Assembly (NCBI GenBank): GCA_019420465.1
Contig: JAHZHB010000042.1
Coordinates: 1-13,748, forward strand
Length of the DNA: 13,748 bases
Source: Lachnospiraceae bacterium
Lineage (GTDB): Bacteria; Bacillota; Clostridia; Lachnospirales; Lachnospiraceae
Direction: 5' to 3'
Both the position numbers and the translations under genes were made by a program. Positions 7,068 to 13,748 of the stretch are shown here, one piece after another (within the stretch, counting starts at the first letter, position 1; each line of letters opens with the position of its first letter). The notes beneath the pieces were generated by a model, which worked only from the letters and a program-made list of their open reading frames with translations, did no database searches and was not told where the DNA came from.

Positions 7068-10000
7068 TTATCTGACTCTTACAGCCTTTACTACAGAGAA
7101 ATCACCGTAGATTCTCTTCTTACCGGATTTCTTGTATGCACGGATCCTGTAATAGTAGGTCTGGCCCTTTTTCAGCTTCGTATTTGTGTATCTGGTCTTT
7201 CTGCCACTCAGACTGTTGATACACTTAAAGCCACCATCACTTCTGTCAGAACGGTAGATCAGATAACCGCTGGCTCCGCTGACCTTCTTCCATTTCAGCG
7301 TAGCCTTGCTGTTTTTGGCTGTGAGCTTGGTAAATTTCACCTTGCCCGGCATAGCCTTTGTGCTGACTACGGTACTGTAAGCCATGTACTGCTTTTTGTG
7401 TTTGACATTCTTGTACGGACGAAGCTTGTAGTAATAGGTCTTTCCTGTCGCGCGGTTCTTGTCCGTATAGGATGTTGTCTTTGCCTTTTTGATCGTCTTT
7501 AACGCTTTGTACTTGCCGTTTGCTGATGTTGCACGGTACAGCACGTAACCGTCAGCGCCCTTGATCTTCTTCCAGCTGACCTTGATTCTGTTGCATCCGG
7601 CGGATACCGCTTTCAGTCCGGTGTAATCACTGACTGTTGTGGTCGTGCCTGCATCCGGTGTGGTGCTGCCGTTATCCGGTGTCACATTGCCATTATCCGG
7701 CTGCGGTGTTACCGGTGCTGCCGGTGCTGCCGGTGTCGTTACAGCGGCACCGTTCTCATCGTATGCACTCGATACACTCTGGCCCCAGCGGGAGCTTAAT
7801 GCTACTACGGTATAGCTGTATGCCGTAGAACCGGCTGTGGTCTGATCGATGTACTGTAAAGCTGTCGTATTGGCCAGCTTCGTCCATTCACCTCCGGCTG
7901 TCTTTCTGTAGACATCGTAGGACTGGGCGTACTGGTATTCCTTCCAGCTTACCGTTATGCTGTTGTAGGCCGTAGCGGCTGCTGCCACCTCCGGTTTGCC
8001 CTCACGGAACGTGTTGATCTCTGTGGTCATCGTATTGAGGACATTGTTGAGTGCAGTTACCTTGCTGACCTTGCGCACATAGCTCTGTGCATTGGCATTT
8101 AACGCATTGTACTTCTCAACGATCATCTTGAGGTCGCTGTGGACAGCTTCCATATTGTCGAGATTCAGGCTGGTCGGCAGGTTTTTGATGTACTCTGTCA
8201 CTTCTGCAGCGGCCTTTTCATCCTTCTGTACCTGTTCATCCTGTTTCTTTAATGCATCCAGCATCTCTGTGATCGTGGAAGCATTCTCTGCATTTTTGAT
8301 AATATCCTTCTGTGCATCAGTCAGATCGTCATATGCCTTGATGGTCTGGCGGATGATGGCGATATCACTTCGGGATACCTCTTTATCCTTGTAGGTGTTG
8401 TAAACCTCAGTCAGTTCGCTGACATACTGGCTGGCTGCAGCTTCATCCCTGATCTTTTCTGCTGCTTTATCGAGCTCATCCTGTGTTGCCTTGTACTGGT
8501 CCTCATAACCCGCTACAGCGTTTGCAAGATCTGCAAGAGCCTTCAGATTTGCAACCGTTCCTGCTCCCAGATCTTCATCCAGTGCTGCTTTCTGCTCATC
8601 TGTCAGCTTGTCAACAACAGCCTTTGCCTGTGCTACCTGGTCTGCAACTTTCGCGATATCTTTCTTATCCGCTTTTGTCGGATCATAATCCTCAAACTTC
8701 GGGAAACCTTCTGCACTTAACAGCTTCTTCGCCTGTACATAATTACCTGTGGCGATCTTCGCTGCTGTATCCTGCTCTGCAAGCTTCTGATCATAGTCTT
8801 TGATCTTCTGGATATACGCTTCCGCTGTTTCCAGATCCTTCATATTGGTAACGATCGCCTGCTTGTCCTTTGTCAGCTCATCAGCCAGGCCACGGATATT
8901 GACAACAACATAGGTGTACTTATTCCAGATTCCATACAGTGCATTCGCATCCATATCTGCACTGGACTTTGAAAGCGGATCTTTCAGCTGGTTAATAGCT
9001 GCGATCACCTCTTTGACATCCTCGTCCATCGACAGATAAGCTTCTTCCGCTTTTTTGAGTGTATCCAGATTGGTGACTAAGACTTTGGCACCTTCTGCCA
9101 GATTGTCGTATGCACTGCGGGCAATCACGATCTGCTCATATTTTGTTTCGTAATTATCCAGCGTTACCTCACCGATGGCTGCAATAGCCTCCATTGCAGA
9201 ATCAGCGGCATCGATATAGCTAAGCTGTGTCTCAGCGGCAGTCAGTTTCTCTGTATCAACAGCATCCTGTTCATCTGCTGTCAGTGCATCGTAGGCTGCT
9301 CTGGCTGCTGCGACAGCTTCTGCATCCGCCTTCGTCAGCTTCGAAGTTTCCGGCAGCGCATTGATCTTTGCAACCACTGCATCGATCCGATCCTGACGGG
9401 TCACAAGTCCCTGCATCGTCTCTACAGCTTTCTGCAGCCTGTCTGCATTGGATACAGCCTTCTGTCTCTCCGGTGTCAGCGCTGTATACGCAGCATTGGC
9501 AGCCTCAACAGCCTCTCTCTGCTCCAGCGTAATCGTATCCGGAAGGGCATCGATGGCTTCAATAACTTTGATGATATCTTCTACGGCAGCATAGGCTGTG
9601 TTGAGTTTTTCTACATCAGCCTTGGAAATGTTAGCTTTCTCATCTTCTGTCAACAGATCATATGCATCTTTGGCAGCTTTGATGGTATCTACACAGTTGA
9701 GGTAGTTTTCCGGATCAATAGCGTTAATGAGATTTATAACATCTATCTCATTTCCAATAACAGTTAATGTAATATCTGGCAAAACACTATAATATACTTT
9801 GCTTGTATCTTCATCTGCTGTAAAATTCGGAGTCAATCCTGCCAACGGAATCTTACAATGTGAATATAATGGGCTTCCCATATGTGTCAAGTGAATCGTT
9901 CCGCCCGTTAATACTGTATCGCCTACTGTTTTTACTTCCGTTTGGATGGTATTATGCACACCAATACTATATTGGACGCCAGTACTTCTAATAGTATCTT

Positions 10001-11996
10001 CTCCCTGTGTATACTGAACCCATGTCGTATCTGGGTAGCCCGGATTATAGACCGCTGTCATCTTTTTCAACGGTAATTCCAATCCTTCAAACGAAATATT
10101 AGCCACATCCCCAGAATGAAGCATTTGTCCCGGCCGAACTGCATTCTCAATTGTAGTGGTCAGCTTTGCTGCATTGATAATTTTATACAAAACATTCGAT
10201 CCTGATTTCAGTTCAACAATGTTTCTTCCTTCATGTAATGTGATCGTATAAGAACCATCATCATTCTTTGGATATGTCGCCCACTGCGTATTCCAGTCGC
10301 TATTTATAGATAACGGCTCATGAACCTGTACAGATACGCCATCACCCGGTTTAAACGTATATTCCACCGTATCCTGTCCCTGTGAAACCGTTCCATCTGG
10401 GTTTATTGTTTTATAAGGAATATACACCGTATCATACTGTGTCAGATCAATCCCTGATTCGATTCCAGCTGAGCTTCCACCGACATTTATGATAACAATA
10501 CCTGTTTTTTCCTTTGGCAATGCCGGGAAGTTGTATCTACCATCCATATCAATCTCATCATAGGTTATCTCAATAACACTGATTCCGGATTTTACCGCTT
10601 TTAAAAGCTGATATTCTCGTCCAGGGGCACCTGCATCTGTCAGCGTAACAGAATCCCCGGCCACGATTCTATAATGCCGGTCTGGTTCATAAAAATTATT
10701 GCTTATACTATCTGTTACTGTCTGTGAAACGCGAAATGCTTCCAACTGTGTCGTTTCACCAACCTGCATTTCCAGATAATTTTCACGGATATTACTGTAA
10801 ATATCGGTACTGTCACACATGCCGTTTAGTCGGTATGTTGTAGATGCATCTTTGTCCTCAAGTATGAGTTTGTCTTTTCGCATTTCCTGTACTTCCGGCA
10901 TCATAAAATATGCACTCTTTTTATATGCCGTACCATCACCGCCTGCAACCATATACACAGTGGAAGACTTCATTAACCTATATGTGTATACATCCAGCTC
11001 TCCAGAAGTATCCACTGCAACCGGCTTTTTTTCATCCATTTCGGTATACGCAACACCTTTGTGCAGATAACAATGTAAATTAGCATTTTTAGACACTTCA
11101 AAGGATACTTCCGATAGTTTAACAGTGGCCCTTAAAGTTTCTTGTTGTAAAGCTCCACAGCTTGGAATATTCAGTTTTGACGCAGACAGCTCAAACCCAT
11201 CTATAGTCTTATCTATCAGTTCACCTTCACAGGTATAATCTTTTTTGCACTCTAAAAGATACATCATACTCGAATAGCCACCACCAGCCCTTTTCACACA
11301 TGTGCGCGAATCTGGATATATCTTCAATTCTTTTCCGTCGGGATCCTTTATATGAACGATCGCTCCCATTTTGTACTCTGCTTCATCCACGCCATAAATG
11401 TATACCAAAAATTGAACCGGGTGAAACTTCAATGTGCTTTTTTCTTCTTTCTGTTCAAACTCTCCTTCATATGAAAGATTGCCCTCATCATCATACATAT
11501 TAAAATAATACTTTCCAGCCGGAATCTTTGCCTTTGCACTTGCGTAGGGATTTATTCGAGCAGGTAAAGTGATATCACGTTCCAAACCATCTTCTGAAAA
11601 CAAACGAAGTGATTCATAATAAGCACTCTTAAGACATCCCTGTAATGTAATATCATACGCCTTATCAAATTTTGCTGATATTGTCACATTTTGCTCTGGC
11701 ATTAGGAAAGAATATTTCTTTGTATCCTTTTCCCATTTGATATCCTTTGTTTCAATCCCCGATACAGCCAGTGTTTTGATAGCATAGCCGCTTTCCGGTG
11801 CTACCGTTACCGTTACCTTTGTTCCTTTTTGGGCTGTTGTTTTATCCACACTTACGGTATCTTTTACAGACTCATCCACTGAAATGGTATATCCACTCTG
11901 CGTTTCAGATGCATAAACCTTATCCGTAAATATCCCCAACCCCAGGAACCATAGGGCGCAAATAAAAATATAACTTATTTTTTTTATTTTTTTCAT
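7068..11996 (-). CDS. Large secreted mosaic surface protein (InlB-B-like repeat, helical repeats, three FN3-like domains)
   Basis: This 1642-aa protein has a signal peptide (cleavage near VYA, 26-28). Residues about 33-110 form one divergent InlB B-like repeat (ends YSFLMPEQNVTISAKF). Residues 110-745 are beta-rich and unrecognised, with Ig-like stretches (SDWNTQWATYPKNDDGSYTI, 566-585). Residues about 750-1330 are roughly eight helical modules of 50-75 aa with a recurring AYDALTxxQK signature. A Pro/Thr/Asp linker (1418-1455) separates a first FN3-like domain (1335-1417) from two Lys- and Tyr-rich ones (1458-1548, 1553-1642). There is no LPXTG, no C-terminal membrane helix and no lipobox, so retention at the wall may depend on the basic FN3 tail. 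Start: ATG 11996 has GAAAGAGAG close upstream, whereas ATG 12011 has no ribosome binding site. The 5' half is clearly AT-richer than the 3' half. It may be an adhesin, a scaffold or a partner of the capture system; the family function is unknown to me. Confidence 0.88.
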   Translation of the reverse strand: MKKIKKISYIFICALWFLGLGIFTDKVYASETQSGYTISVDESVKDTVSVDKTTAQKGTKVTVTVAPESGYAIKTLAVSGIETKDIKWEKDTKKYSFLMPEQNVTISAKFDKAYDITLQGCLKSAYYESLRLFSEDGLERDITLPARINPYASAKAKIPAGKYYFNMYDDEGNLSYEGEFEQKEEKSTLKFHPVQFLVYIYGVDEAEYKMGAIVHIKDPDGKELKIYPDSRTCVKRAGGGYSSMMYLLECKKDYTCEGELIDKTIDGFELSASKLNIPSCGALQQETLRATVKLSEVSFEVSKNANLHCYLHKGVAYTEMDEKKPVAVDTSGELDVYTYRLMKSSTVYMVAGGDGTAYKKSAYFMMPEVQEMRKDKLILEDKDASTTYRLNGMCDSTDIYSNIRENYLEMQVGETTQLEAFRVSQTVTDSISNNFYEPDRHYRIVAGDSVTLTDAGAPGREYQLLKAVKSGISVIEITYDEIDMDGRYNFPALPKEKTGIVIINVGGSSAGIESGIDLTQYDTVYIPYKTINPDGTVSQGQDTVEYTFKPGDGVSVQVHEPLSINSDWNTQWATYPKNDDGSYTITLHEGRNIVELKSGSNVLYKIINAAKLTTTIENAVRPGQMLHSGDVANISFEGLELPLKKMTAVYNPGYPDTTWVQYTQGEDTIRSTGVQYSIGVHNTIQTEVKTVGDTVLTGGTIHLTHMGSPLYSHCKIPLAGLTPNFTADEDTSKVYYSVLPDITLTVIGNEIDVINLINAIDPENYLNCVDTIKAAKDAYDLLTEDEKANISKADVEKLNTAYAAVEDIIKVIEAIDALPDTITLEQREAVEAANAAYTALTPERQKAVSNADRLQKAVETMQGLVTRQDRIDAVVAKINALPETSKLTKADAEAVAAARAAYDALTADEQDAVDTEKLTAAETQLSYIDAADSAMEAIAAIGEVTLDNYETKYEQIVIARSAYDNLAEGAKVLVTNLDTLKKAEEAYLSMDEDVKEVIAAINQLKDPLSKSSADMDANALYGIWNKYTYVVVNIRGLADELTKDKQAIVTNMKDLETAEAYIQKIKDYDQKLAEQDTAAKIATGNYVQAKKLLSAEGFPKFEDYDPTKADKKDIAKVADQVAQAKAVVDKLTDEQKAALDEDLGAGTVANLKALADLANAVAGYEDQYKATQDELDKAAEKIRDEAAASQYVSELTEVYNTYKDKEVSRSDIAIIRQTIKAYDDLTDAQKDIIKNAENASTITEMLDALKKQDEQVQKDEKAAAEVTEYIKNLPTSLNLDNMEAVHSDLKMIVEKYNALNANAQSYVRKVSKVTALNNVLNTMTTEINTFREGKPEVAAAATAYNSITVSWKEYQYAQSYDVYRKTAGGEWTKLANTTALQYIDQTTAGSTAYSYTVVALSSRWGQSVSSAYDENGAAVTTPAAPAAPVTPQPDNGNVTPDNGSTTPDAGTTTTVSDYTGLKAVSAGCNRIKVSWKKIKGADGYVLYRATSANGKYKALKTIKKAKTTSYTDKNRATGKTYYYKLRPYKNVKHKKQYMAYSTVVSTKAMPGKVKFTKLTAKNSKATLKWKKVSGASGYLIYRSDRSDGGFKCINSLSGRKTRYTNTKLKKGQTYYYRIRAYKKSGKKRIYGDFSVVKAVRVR

Positions 11997-12016
11997 GACA
12001 CTCTCTTTCATCTATG

Positions 12017-12048
12017 AAAAGCCGGAACAATATTCCTATTGTACCGGC
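12017..12048 (-). terminator. Hairpin with short U-run between the 290-aa and 1642-aa genes
   Basis: On the minus strand GCCGG-T-ACAATA pairs with TATTGT-T-CCGGC around a GGAA loop (12021-12048; one T:T mismatch) and is followed by TTTT at 12020-12017. The U-run is short, so it probably terminates only partly. It would let the short secreted protein be made in excess over the large protein behind it. It could equally stabilise the upstream mRNA 3' end. Confidence 0.5.
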
Positions 12049-12090
12049 CTTTCATTTTTAATCACTCATTGCCTGATATCTGTACAGTTA

Positions 12091-12963
12091 TTAAAGCGTA
12101 GCACTGAAAGTAGTTCCTGCATATGTGCCGTACTTCCAAACGATTGTGCAGCCATTGGACAGCGGACAATCATCTGCTGCAACCTTTTCGCTGATTTCTA
12201 CCATCTTACCGGAAGCATCGTATACTCTGTACTGCCAGCCTGGTTTTGTATAATCATTAAGGTCAGAATCATATGTCTGATTTCCCAGAACAAATGTTTT
12301 AAGCGTGAATGTTCCATAATTAGATTTGATGGAATAATTTTTAACAATACTATTCGGAGCTGCAAGAGCTGCCATCGGCGCATCCAGGACACACGGATAA
12401 TTGCTGTTGCCATAATGATTATTAACATCTACTGTAACAGCGCCAACTTCACCGATTTTTGACTCTGTAGTACCTGTTGCATCATAAAAGACATTCTTAA
12501 CTCCTGTTACAGACTGGACAGCTGTTGCAGTATTTTTAACAGAAATTGTAAAATCTACATAACCACCCTGGGAATTGGATGCCTCAACAACAGTAATACC
12601 ATTATTTGCACCTGCAGCAACTCTTACATCTGCATAGGCAATATACTGATCGGTATCCATTTCGATAGGATATGTTTCTGCAATCGTCACTCCACCGGCA
12701 CCGCCAGATAAGATCCTCCATTCTACGTCATTTACCTCTGCTTCTGAAAGGAATCCCACTTTCCATTTGTCCGTAGCACCACACGCCATAAGATCAACCG
12801 TTTTCTGTGATGACGTATCATCTACCACACTTGTATATGGTGTATTATACAAAGTAAGATTCGGATGAGATGTTGTTGTGTCCGCCATAGTCGGCAGAGC
12901 AGTTCCCAGTAACGTTGTTGCAGCTAATGTAGCTGCCAGAAGTCTCTTCATGTTGTTTTTCAC
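12091..12963 (-). CDS. Secreted 290-aa protein with an Ig-like N-terminal part and a DUF4430-like C-terminal part
   Basis: The first gene after the regulated leader. The open frame extends to 13041, but that start has no ribosome binding site. I chose GTG 12963 because AGGAGG (12978-12973) lies 9 nt upstream and the protein then starts VKNNMKRLLAATLAA, a good signal peptide cleaved after TMA (25-27). Residues about 35-145 look like a bacterial Ig-type sandwich (DKWKVG, VNDVEWRILSGG, VDFTISV). Residues about 150-285 resemble the transcobalamin beta domain: NYPCVLDAPMAALAA (188-202), YGTFTLKTFVLGN (216-228), PGWQYRVYD (241-249), LSNGCTIVWKY (268-278). This order and the final W-x-Y strand parallel the DUF4430 lipoprotein of the same locus (GWMYSVNG and DGDKIEWRY). 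The match is by eye and needs a profile search. No anchor is visible, so it is released or held by a partner. It ends with tandem TAA codons. A freely secreted ligand scavenger is one possible role. Confidence 0.82.
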   Translation of the reverse strand: MKNNMKRLLAATLAATTLLGTALPTMADTTTSHPNLTLYNTPYTSVVDDTSSQKTVDLMACGATDKWKVGFLSEAEVNDVEWRILSGGAGGVTIAETYPIEMDTDQYIAYADVRVAAGANNGITVVEASNSQGGYVDFTISVKNTATAVQSVTGVKNVFYDATGTTESKIGEVGAVTVDVNNHYGNSNYPCVLDAPMAALAAPNSIVKNYSIKSNYGTFTLKTFVLGNQTYDSDLNDYTKPGWQYRVYDASGKMVEISEKVAADDCPLSNGCTIVWKYGTYAGTTFSATL

Positions 12964-13149
12964 GAACGCTTTCCTCCTTTTTCTTTTTATTTGTTTACAA
13001 GTTTCTTTTGATAAAACGGACGCGCTTTTCCGTTTCATCATGTATCAACACGGGGATGATATCCTCCCGCTATGTTTTCTGCAGCATTTCCGCAAGGTTC
13101 TTTGCAGCATTTTCACTGTTTCTCCACAGAAACTTCACAATTCTTTTTG
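12964..13149 (-). other. Untranslated leader between the attenuator-like terminator and the GTG start
   Basis: No gene is seen here. It holds small hairpins on the minus strand: GTTTCT-GTGG-AGAAAC (about 13120-13135), GGAT-ATC-ATCC inside GGG/CCC (about 13054-13070) and AAACGGA/TCCGTTT near 13014-13035. It also holds two direct copies of TGCAGCATTT (plus strand 13080-13089 and 13103-13112). I found no convincing second promoter, so readthrough from the upstream promoter is the simplest way to express the operon. Confidence 0.45.
12973..12978 (-). promoter_or_regulatory. Ribosome binding site that fixes the GTG start of the 290-aa protein
   Basis: AGGAGG on the minus strand lies 9 nt before GTG 12963. 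The upstream ATG candidates at 13041 and 13038 have no comparable site. Confidence 0.8.
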
Positions 13150-13208
13150 AAAAAAAATGCAGGCAAAAGCCACGACACTCTCTATAGCATCGTTTGTTTT
13201 CGCCTGCA
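13150..13208 (-). terminator. Strong two-tier intrinsic terminator inside the operon leader (candidate attenuator)
   Basis: On the minus strand TGCAGGCGAAA (13208-13198) pairs with TTTTGCCTGCA (13168-13158), 11 pairs with one G:U. An inner stem ACGATGCT/AGTGTCGT (8 pairs, two wobbles, loop ATAGAG) stacks on top. Eight U follow at once (13157-13150). It lies between the promoter and the first large gene, so transcripts must read through it or start anew downstream. The lower stem begins 5 nt after the stop codon of the leader ORF, so a ribosome at that stop would cover its 5' arm. Confidence 0.88.
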
Positions 13209-13213
13209 CATCG

Positions 13214-13297
13214 TTATCCGTGTTCGATCCAGTACGCCGAAAGCCACTGATTGCCGACTATAACGGTAGTTGCGGTCTGTATGGTAATCTCACCCAT
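13214..13297 (-). CDS. 27-codon leader ORF (candidate leader peptide or small protein)
   Basis: ATG 13297 has TGGAG with GGAG at 13310-13307, 9 nt upstream, and lies about 18 nt behind the predicted transcription start. It encodes 27 residues beginning MGEITIQTATTVIVGNQWLS, Thr/Ile-rich with two Trp, and stops at TAA 13216-13214, immediately before the terminator stem. The compact order promoter, ribosome site, ORF, terminator supports real translation. It may be a leader peptide that controls termination, a free small protein, or chance. No homologue is recognised. Confidence 0.5.
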   Translation of the reverse strand: MGEITIQTATTVIVGNQWLSAYWIEHG

Positions 13298-13321
13298 TTA
13301 CTGAAGCTCCAGCACACTTGC

Positions 13322-13351
13322 AGTATAACCCCCCCCCCGCACTTATGTCAA
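13322..13351 (-). promoter_or_regulatory. Sigma-A-type promoter with a ten-G run in its spacer
   Basis: Minus strand: -35 TTGACA (13351-13346, full consensus) and -10 TATACT (13327-13322), spacer 18 nt. The spacer contains ten consecutive G (plus-strand C at 13329-13338), adjoining the -10 side. Predicted transcription start is near 13315. It drives the leader ORF and, by readthrough, the surface-protein and importer genes. Loss of one G would give the ideal 17-nt spacer, so slippage should change promoter strength. Confidence 0.85.
13329..13338. repeat. Homopolymeric C10/G10 tract
   Basis: Ten C on the plus strand (ten G on the minus strand) between the -35 and -10 boxes. Mononucleotide G/C runs of this length are uncommon in otherwise mixed sequence and are prone to slipped-strand mispairing. 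The count may also vary through sequencing error. Confidence 0.95.
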
Positions 13352-13369
13352 TATGTTTTTAAACATATT
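13350..13369. promoter_or_regulatory. Perfect AT-rich palindrome overlapping the -35 box (candidate operator)
   Basis: AATATGTTT-(2 nt)-AAACATATT is a perfect inverted repeat of 9-bp arms that shares two bases with the TTGACA box. Such a site fits a dimeric repressor blocking RNA polymerase; an UP-like element is an alternative. The regulator is not encoded in the window. Confidence 0.55.
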
Positions 13370-13493
13370 CCTAACTGGTATATCTATTGGGTCATTTTCT
13401 CCCTTTTGCCTGTTGCGTTGGATCTCATTCCCCATCCCCTGCAGCAAAATACCGGTTAAAATTCTTCCATCGGATCCCCCTGACCCACATAAC

Positions 13494-13544
13494 AAAAAAG
13501 AGGTAACCACACACTGTCTCCTTCTGACAATATGTCGTTACCTC
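13494..13544 (-). terminator. Intrinsic terminator of the coiled-coil gene
   Basis: On the minus strand GAGGTAAC (13544-13537) pairs perfectly with GTTACCTC (13507-13500). An inner stem ACATATTGTC/GACAGTGTGT extends it, and six U follow (13499-13494). It starts 12 nt after the stop codon of the gene to the right and insulates that gene from the operon. On the plus strand six T follow the same stem after 8 nt, so weak bidirectional action is possible. Confidence 0.9.
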
Positions 13545-13556
13545 CTGATCACTTTT

Positions 13557-13748
13557 TTATTCTGCACTCTTCGCCTGTTTCTGATATTTTCTCAGTTCTG
13601 CCTTTAATTCTGCAAGCATTTTCTCCGCTTCGTTCGCACGCTGACATTCTTCATCCGCTCGCTGTCGCTGTACTTTCAATTCTTCTTTTTCTTGCTGACG
13701 TTGTATGTCCACTCTGGCAAGTTTTTTCTCTGCTTCATCCGCTCGCTG
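13557..13748 (-). CDS. C-terminal coiled-coil tail of an unidentified protein (partial, runs off right edge)
   Basis: The last 63 codons of a gene are present, ending in TAA at 13559-13557. The residues are almost all Glu, Lys, Arg, Gln and Ala, with repeated QRADEAE/QRADEE/QRANEAE blocks, and should form a long alpha-helical coiled coil. The DNA repeats too: TTCATCCGCTCGCTG occurs twice, about 80 nt apart, which suggests growth of the tail by duplication. Similar charged tails occur on PD-(D/E)XK nuclease-like proteins (Rpn/PDDEXK_2 and Uma2 families) of Clostridia, but the catalytic part is outside the window, so this identity is only a guess. A strong terminator follows, so it is not part of the operon to the left. 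Confidence 0.75.
   Translation of the reverse strand, partial: QRADEAEKKLARVDIQRQQEKEELKVQRQRADEECQRANEAEKMLAELKAELRKYQKQAKSAE

Noticed and set aside
6579..7502. Long plus-strand open frame (307 codons, Ser/Leu/Phe-rich)
   Set aside because: It is antisense to the 910-aa and 1642-aa genes and the gap between them. Its Ser/Leu/Phe richness is what the reverse complement of Glu/Lys-rich coding DNA gives. No domain or ribosome site supports it.
11978..11993. A7 and A8 runs (minus strand) in the first codons of the 1642-aa gene as a frameshift switch
   Set aside because: They encode Lys codons of the signal peptide, and such A-runs are common at Gram-positive starts. Slippage cannot be excluded, but nothing singles it out.
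12964..13041. Longer N-terminus (316 aa) for the first operon protein
   Set aside because: The upstream ATG codons lack a ribosome site and would put 30 very basic residues before the signal peptide.
13210..13310. Class I cyclic-di-GMP riboswitch
   Set aside because: Considered because surface proteins are often so controlled, but the GACGCAAAGCC-type core and the second helix are not found.
13150..13320. Cobalamin riboswitch in the operon leader
   Set aside because: The expected core (GGGAA, GGTGAAATTCC, GCCACTG, then the AGACCTGCC box) is not present on the minus strand. A GCCACTG string occurs on the plus strand only and lacks the rest.
1..13748. CRISPR array, tRNA, rRNA or insertion sequence
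   Set aside because: No regularly spaced repeats, no tRNA-like cloverleaf and no transposase-like coding sequence were seen on either strand.

Overview
The window looks like chromosomal DNA of a Gram-positive gut-type Clostridia, most likely a Lachnospiraceae-like Bacillota. The evidence is strong AAGGAGG-type ribosome binding sites, lipobox and Sec signal peptides, Lys-rich FN3-containing surface proteins, an ECF transporter with fused ATPases, and DUF4430 (transcobalamin-like C-terminal) domains. Species is not resolved. All genes I accept lie on the minus strand, so transcription runs right to left.

Layout in the direction of transcription. (1) 13748-13557: coiled-coil C-terminus of an unidentified protein, closed by a strong hairpin terminator (13494-13544). 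(2) 13493-12964: a regulatory region with an AT-rich palindrome touching a TTGACA -35 box, a promoter whose spacer holds a run of ten G (minus strand), a 27-codon leader ORF, a strong two-tier terminator directly behind it, and a further leader of about 190 nt. (3) 12963-12091: a secreted 290-aa protein with an Ig-like part and a DUF4430-like C-terminal part. (4) 11996-7068: a secreted 1642-aa protein (InlB-B-like repeat, large beta-rich half, about eight helical repeats, three FN3-like domains). (5) 6900-4168: a membrane-anchored 910-aa protein with a Big_2-like domain and an alpha/alpha-toroid resembling prenyltransferase/squalene-oxidase repeats and the N-terminal barrel of transcobalamin. 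(6) 4119-2863: a DUF4430 lipoprotein. (7) 2858-1848: EcfT. (8) 1863-115: a double EcfA ATPase. (9) 136-1: the start of a further gene, overlapping ecfA and running off the window.

Working model (inference): the genes form one nutrient-capture and uptake locus. Human intrinsic factor and transcobalamin hold vitamin B12 between an alpha/alpha barrel and a beta domain of the DUF4430 family. Here the two folds occur on separate surface proteins encoded next to an ECF importer, as if a transcobalamin had been split into subunits that hand a corrinoid or similar ligand to the membrane. The substrate-binding S component is not seen and may lie just beyond the left edge. No cobalamin riboswitch was recognised, so the ligand is unproven. 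The homopolymeric G run in the promoter suggests that expression of the surface part may be phase variable.
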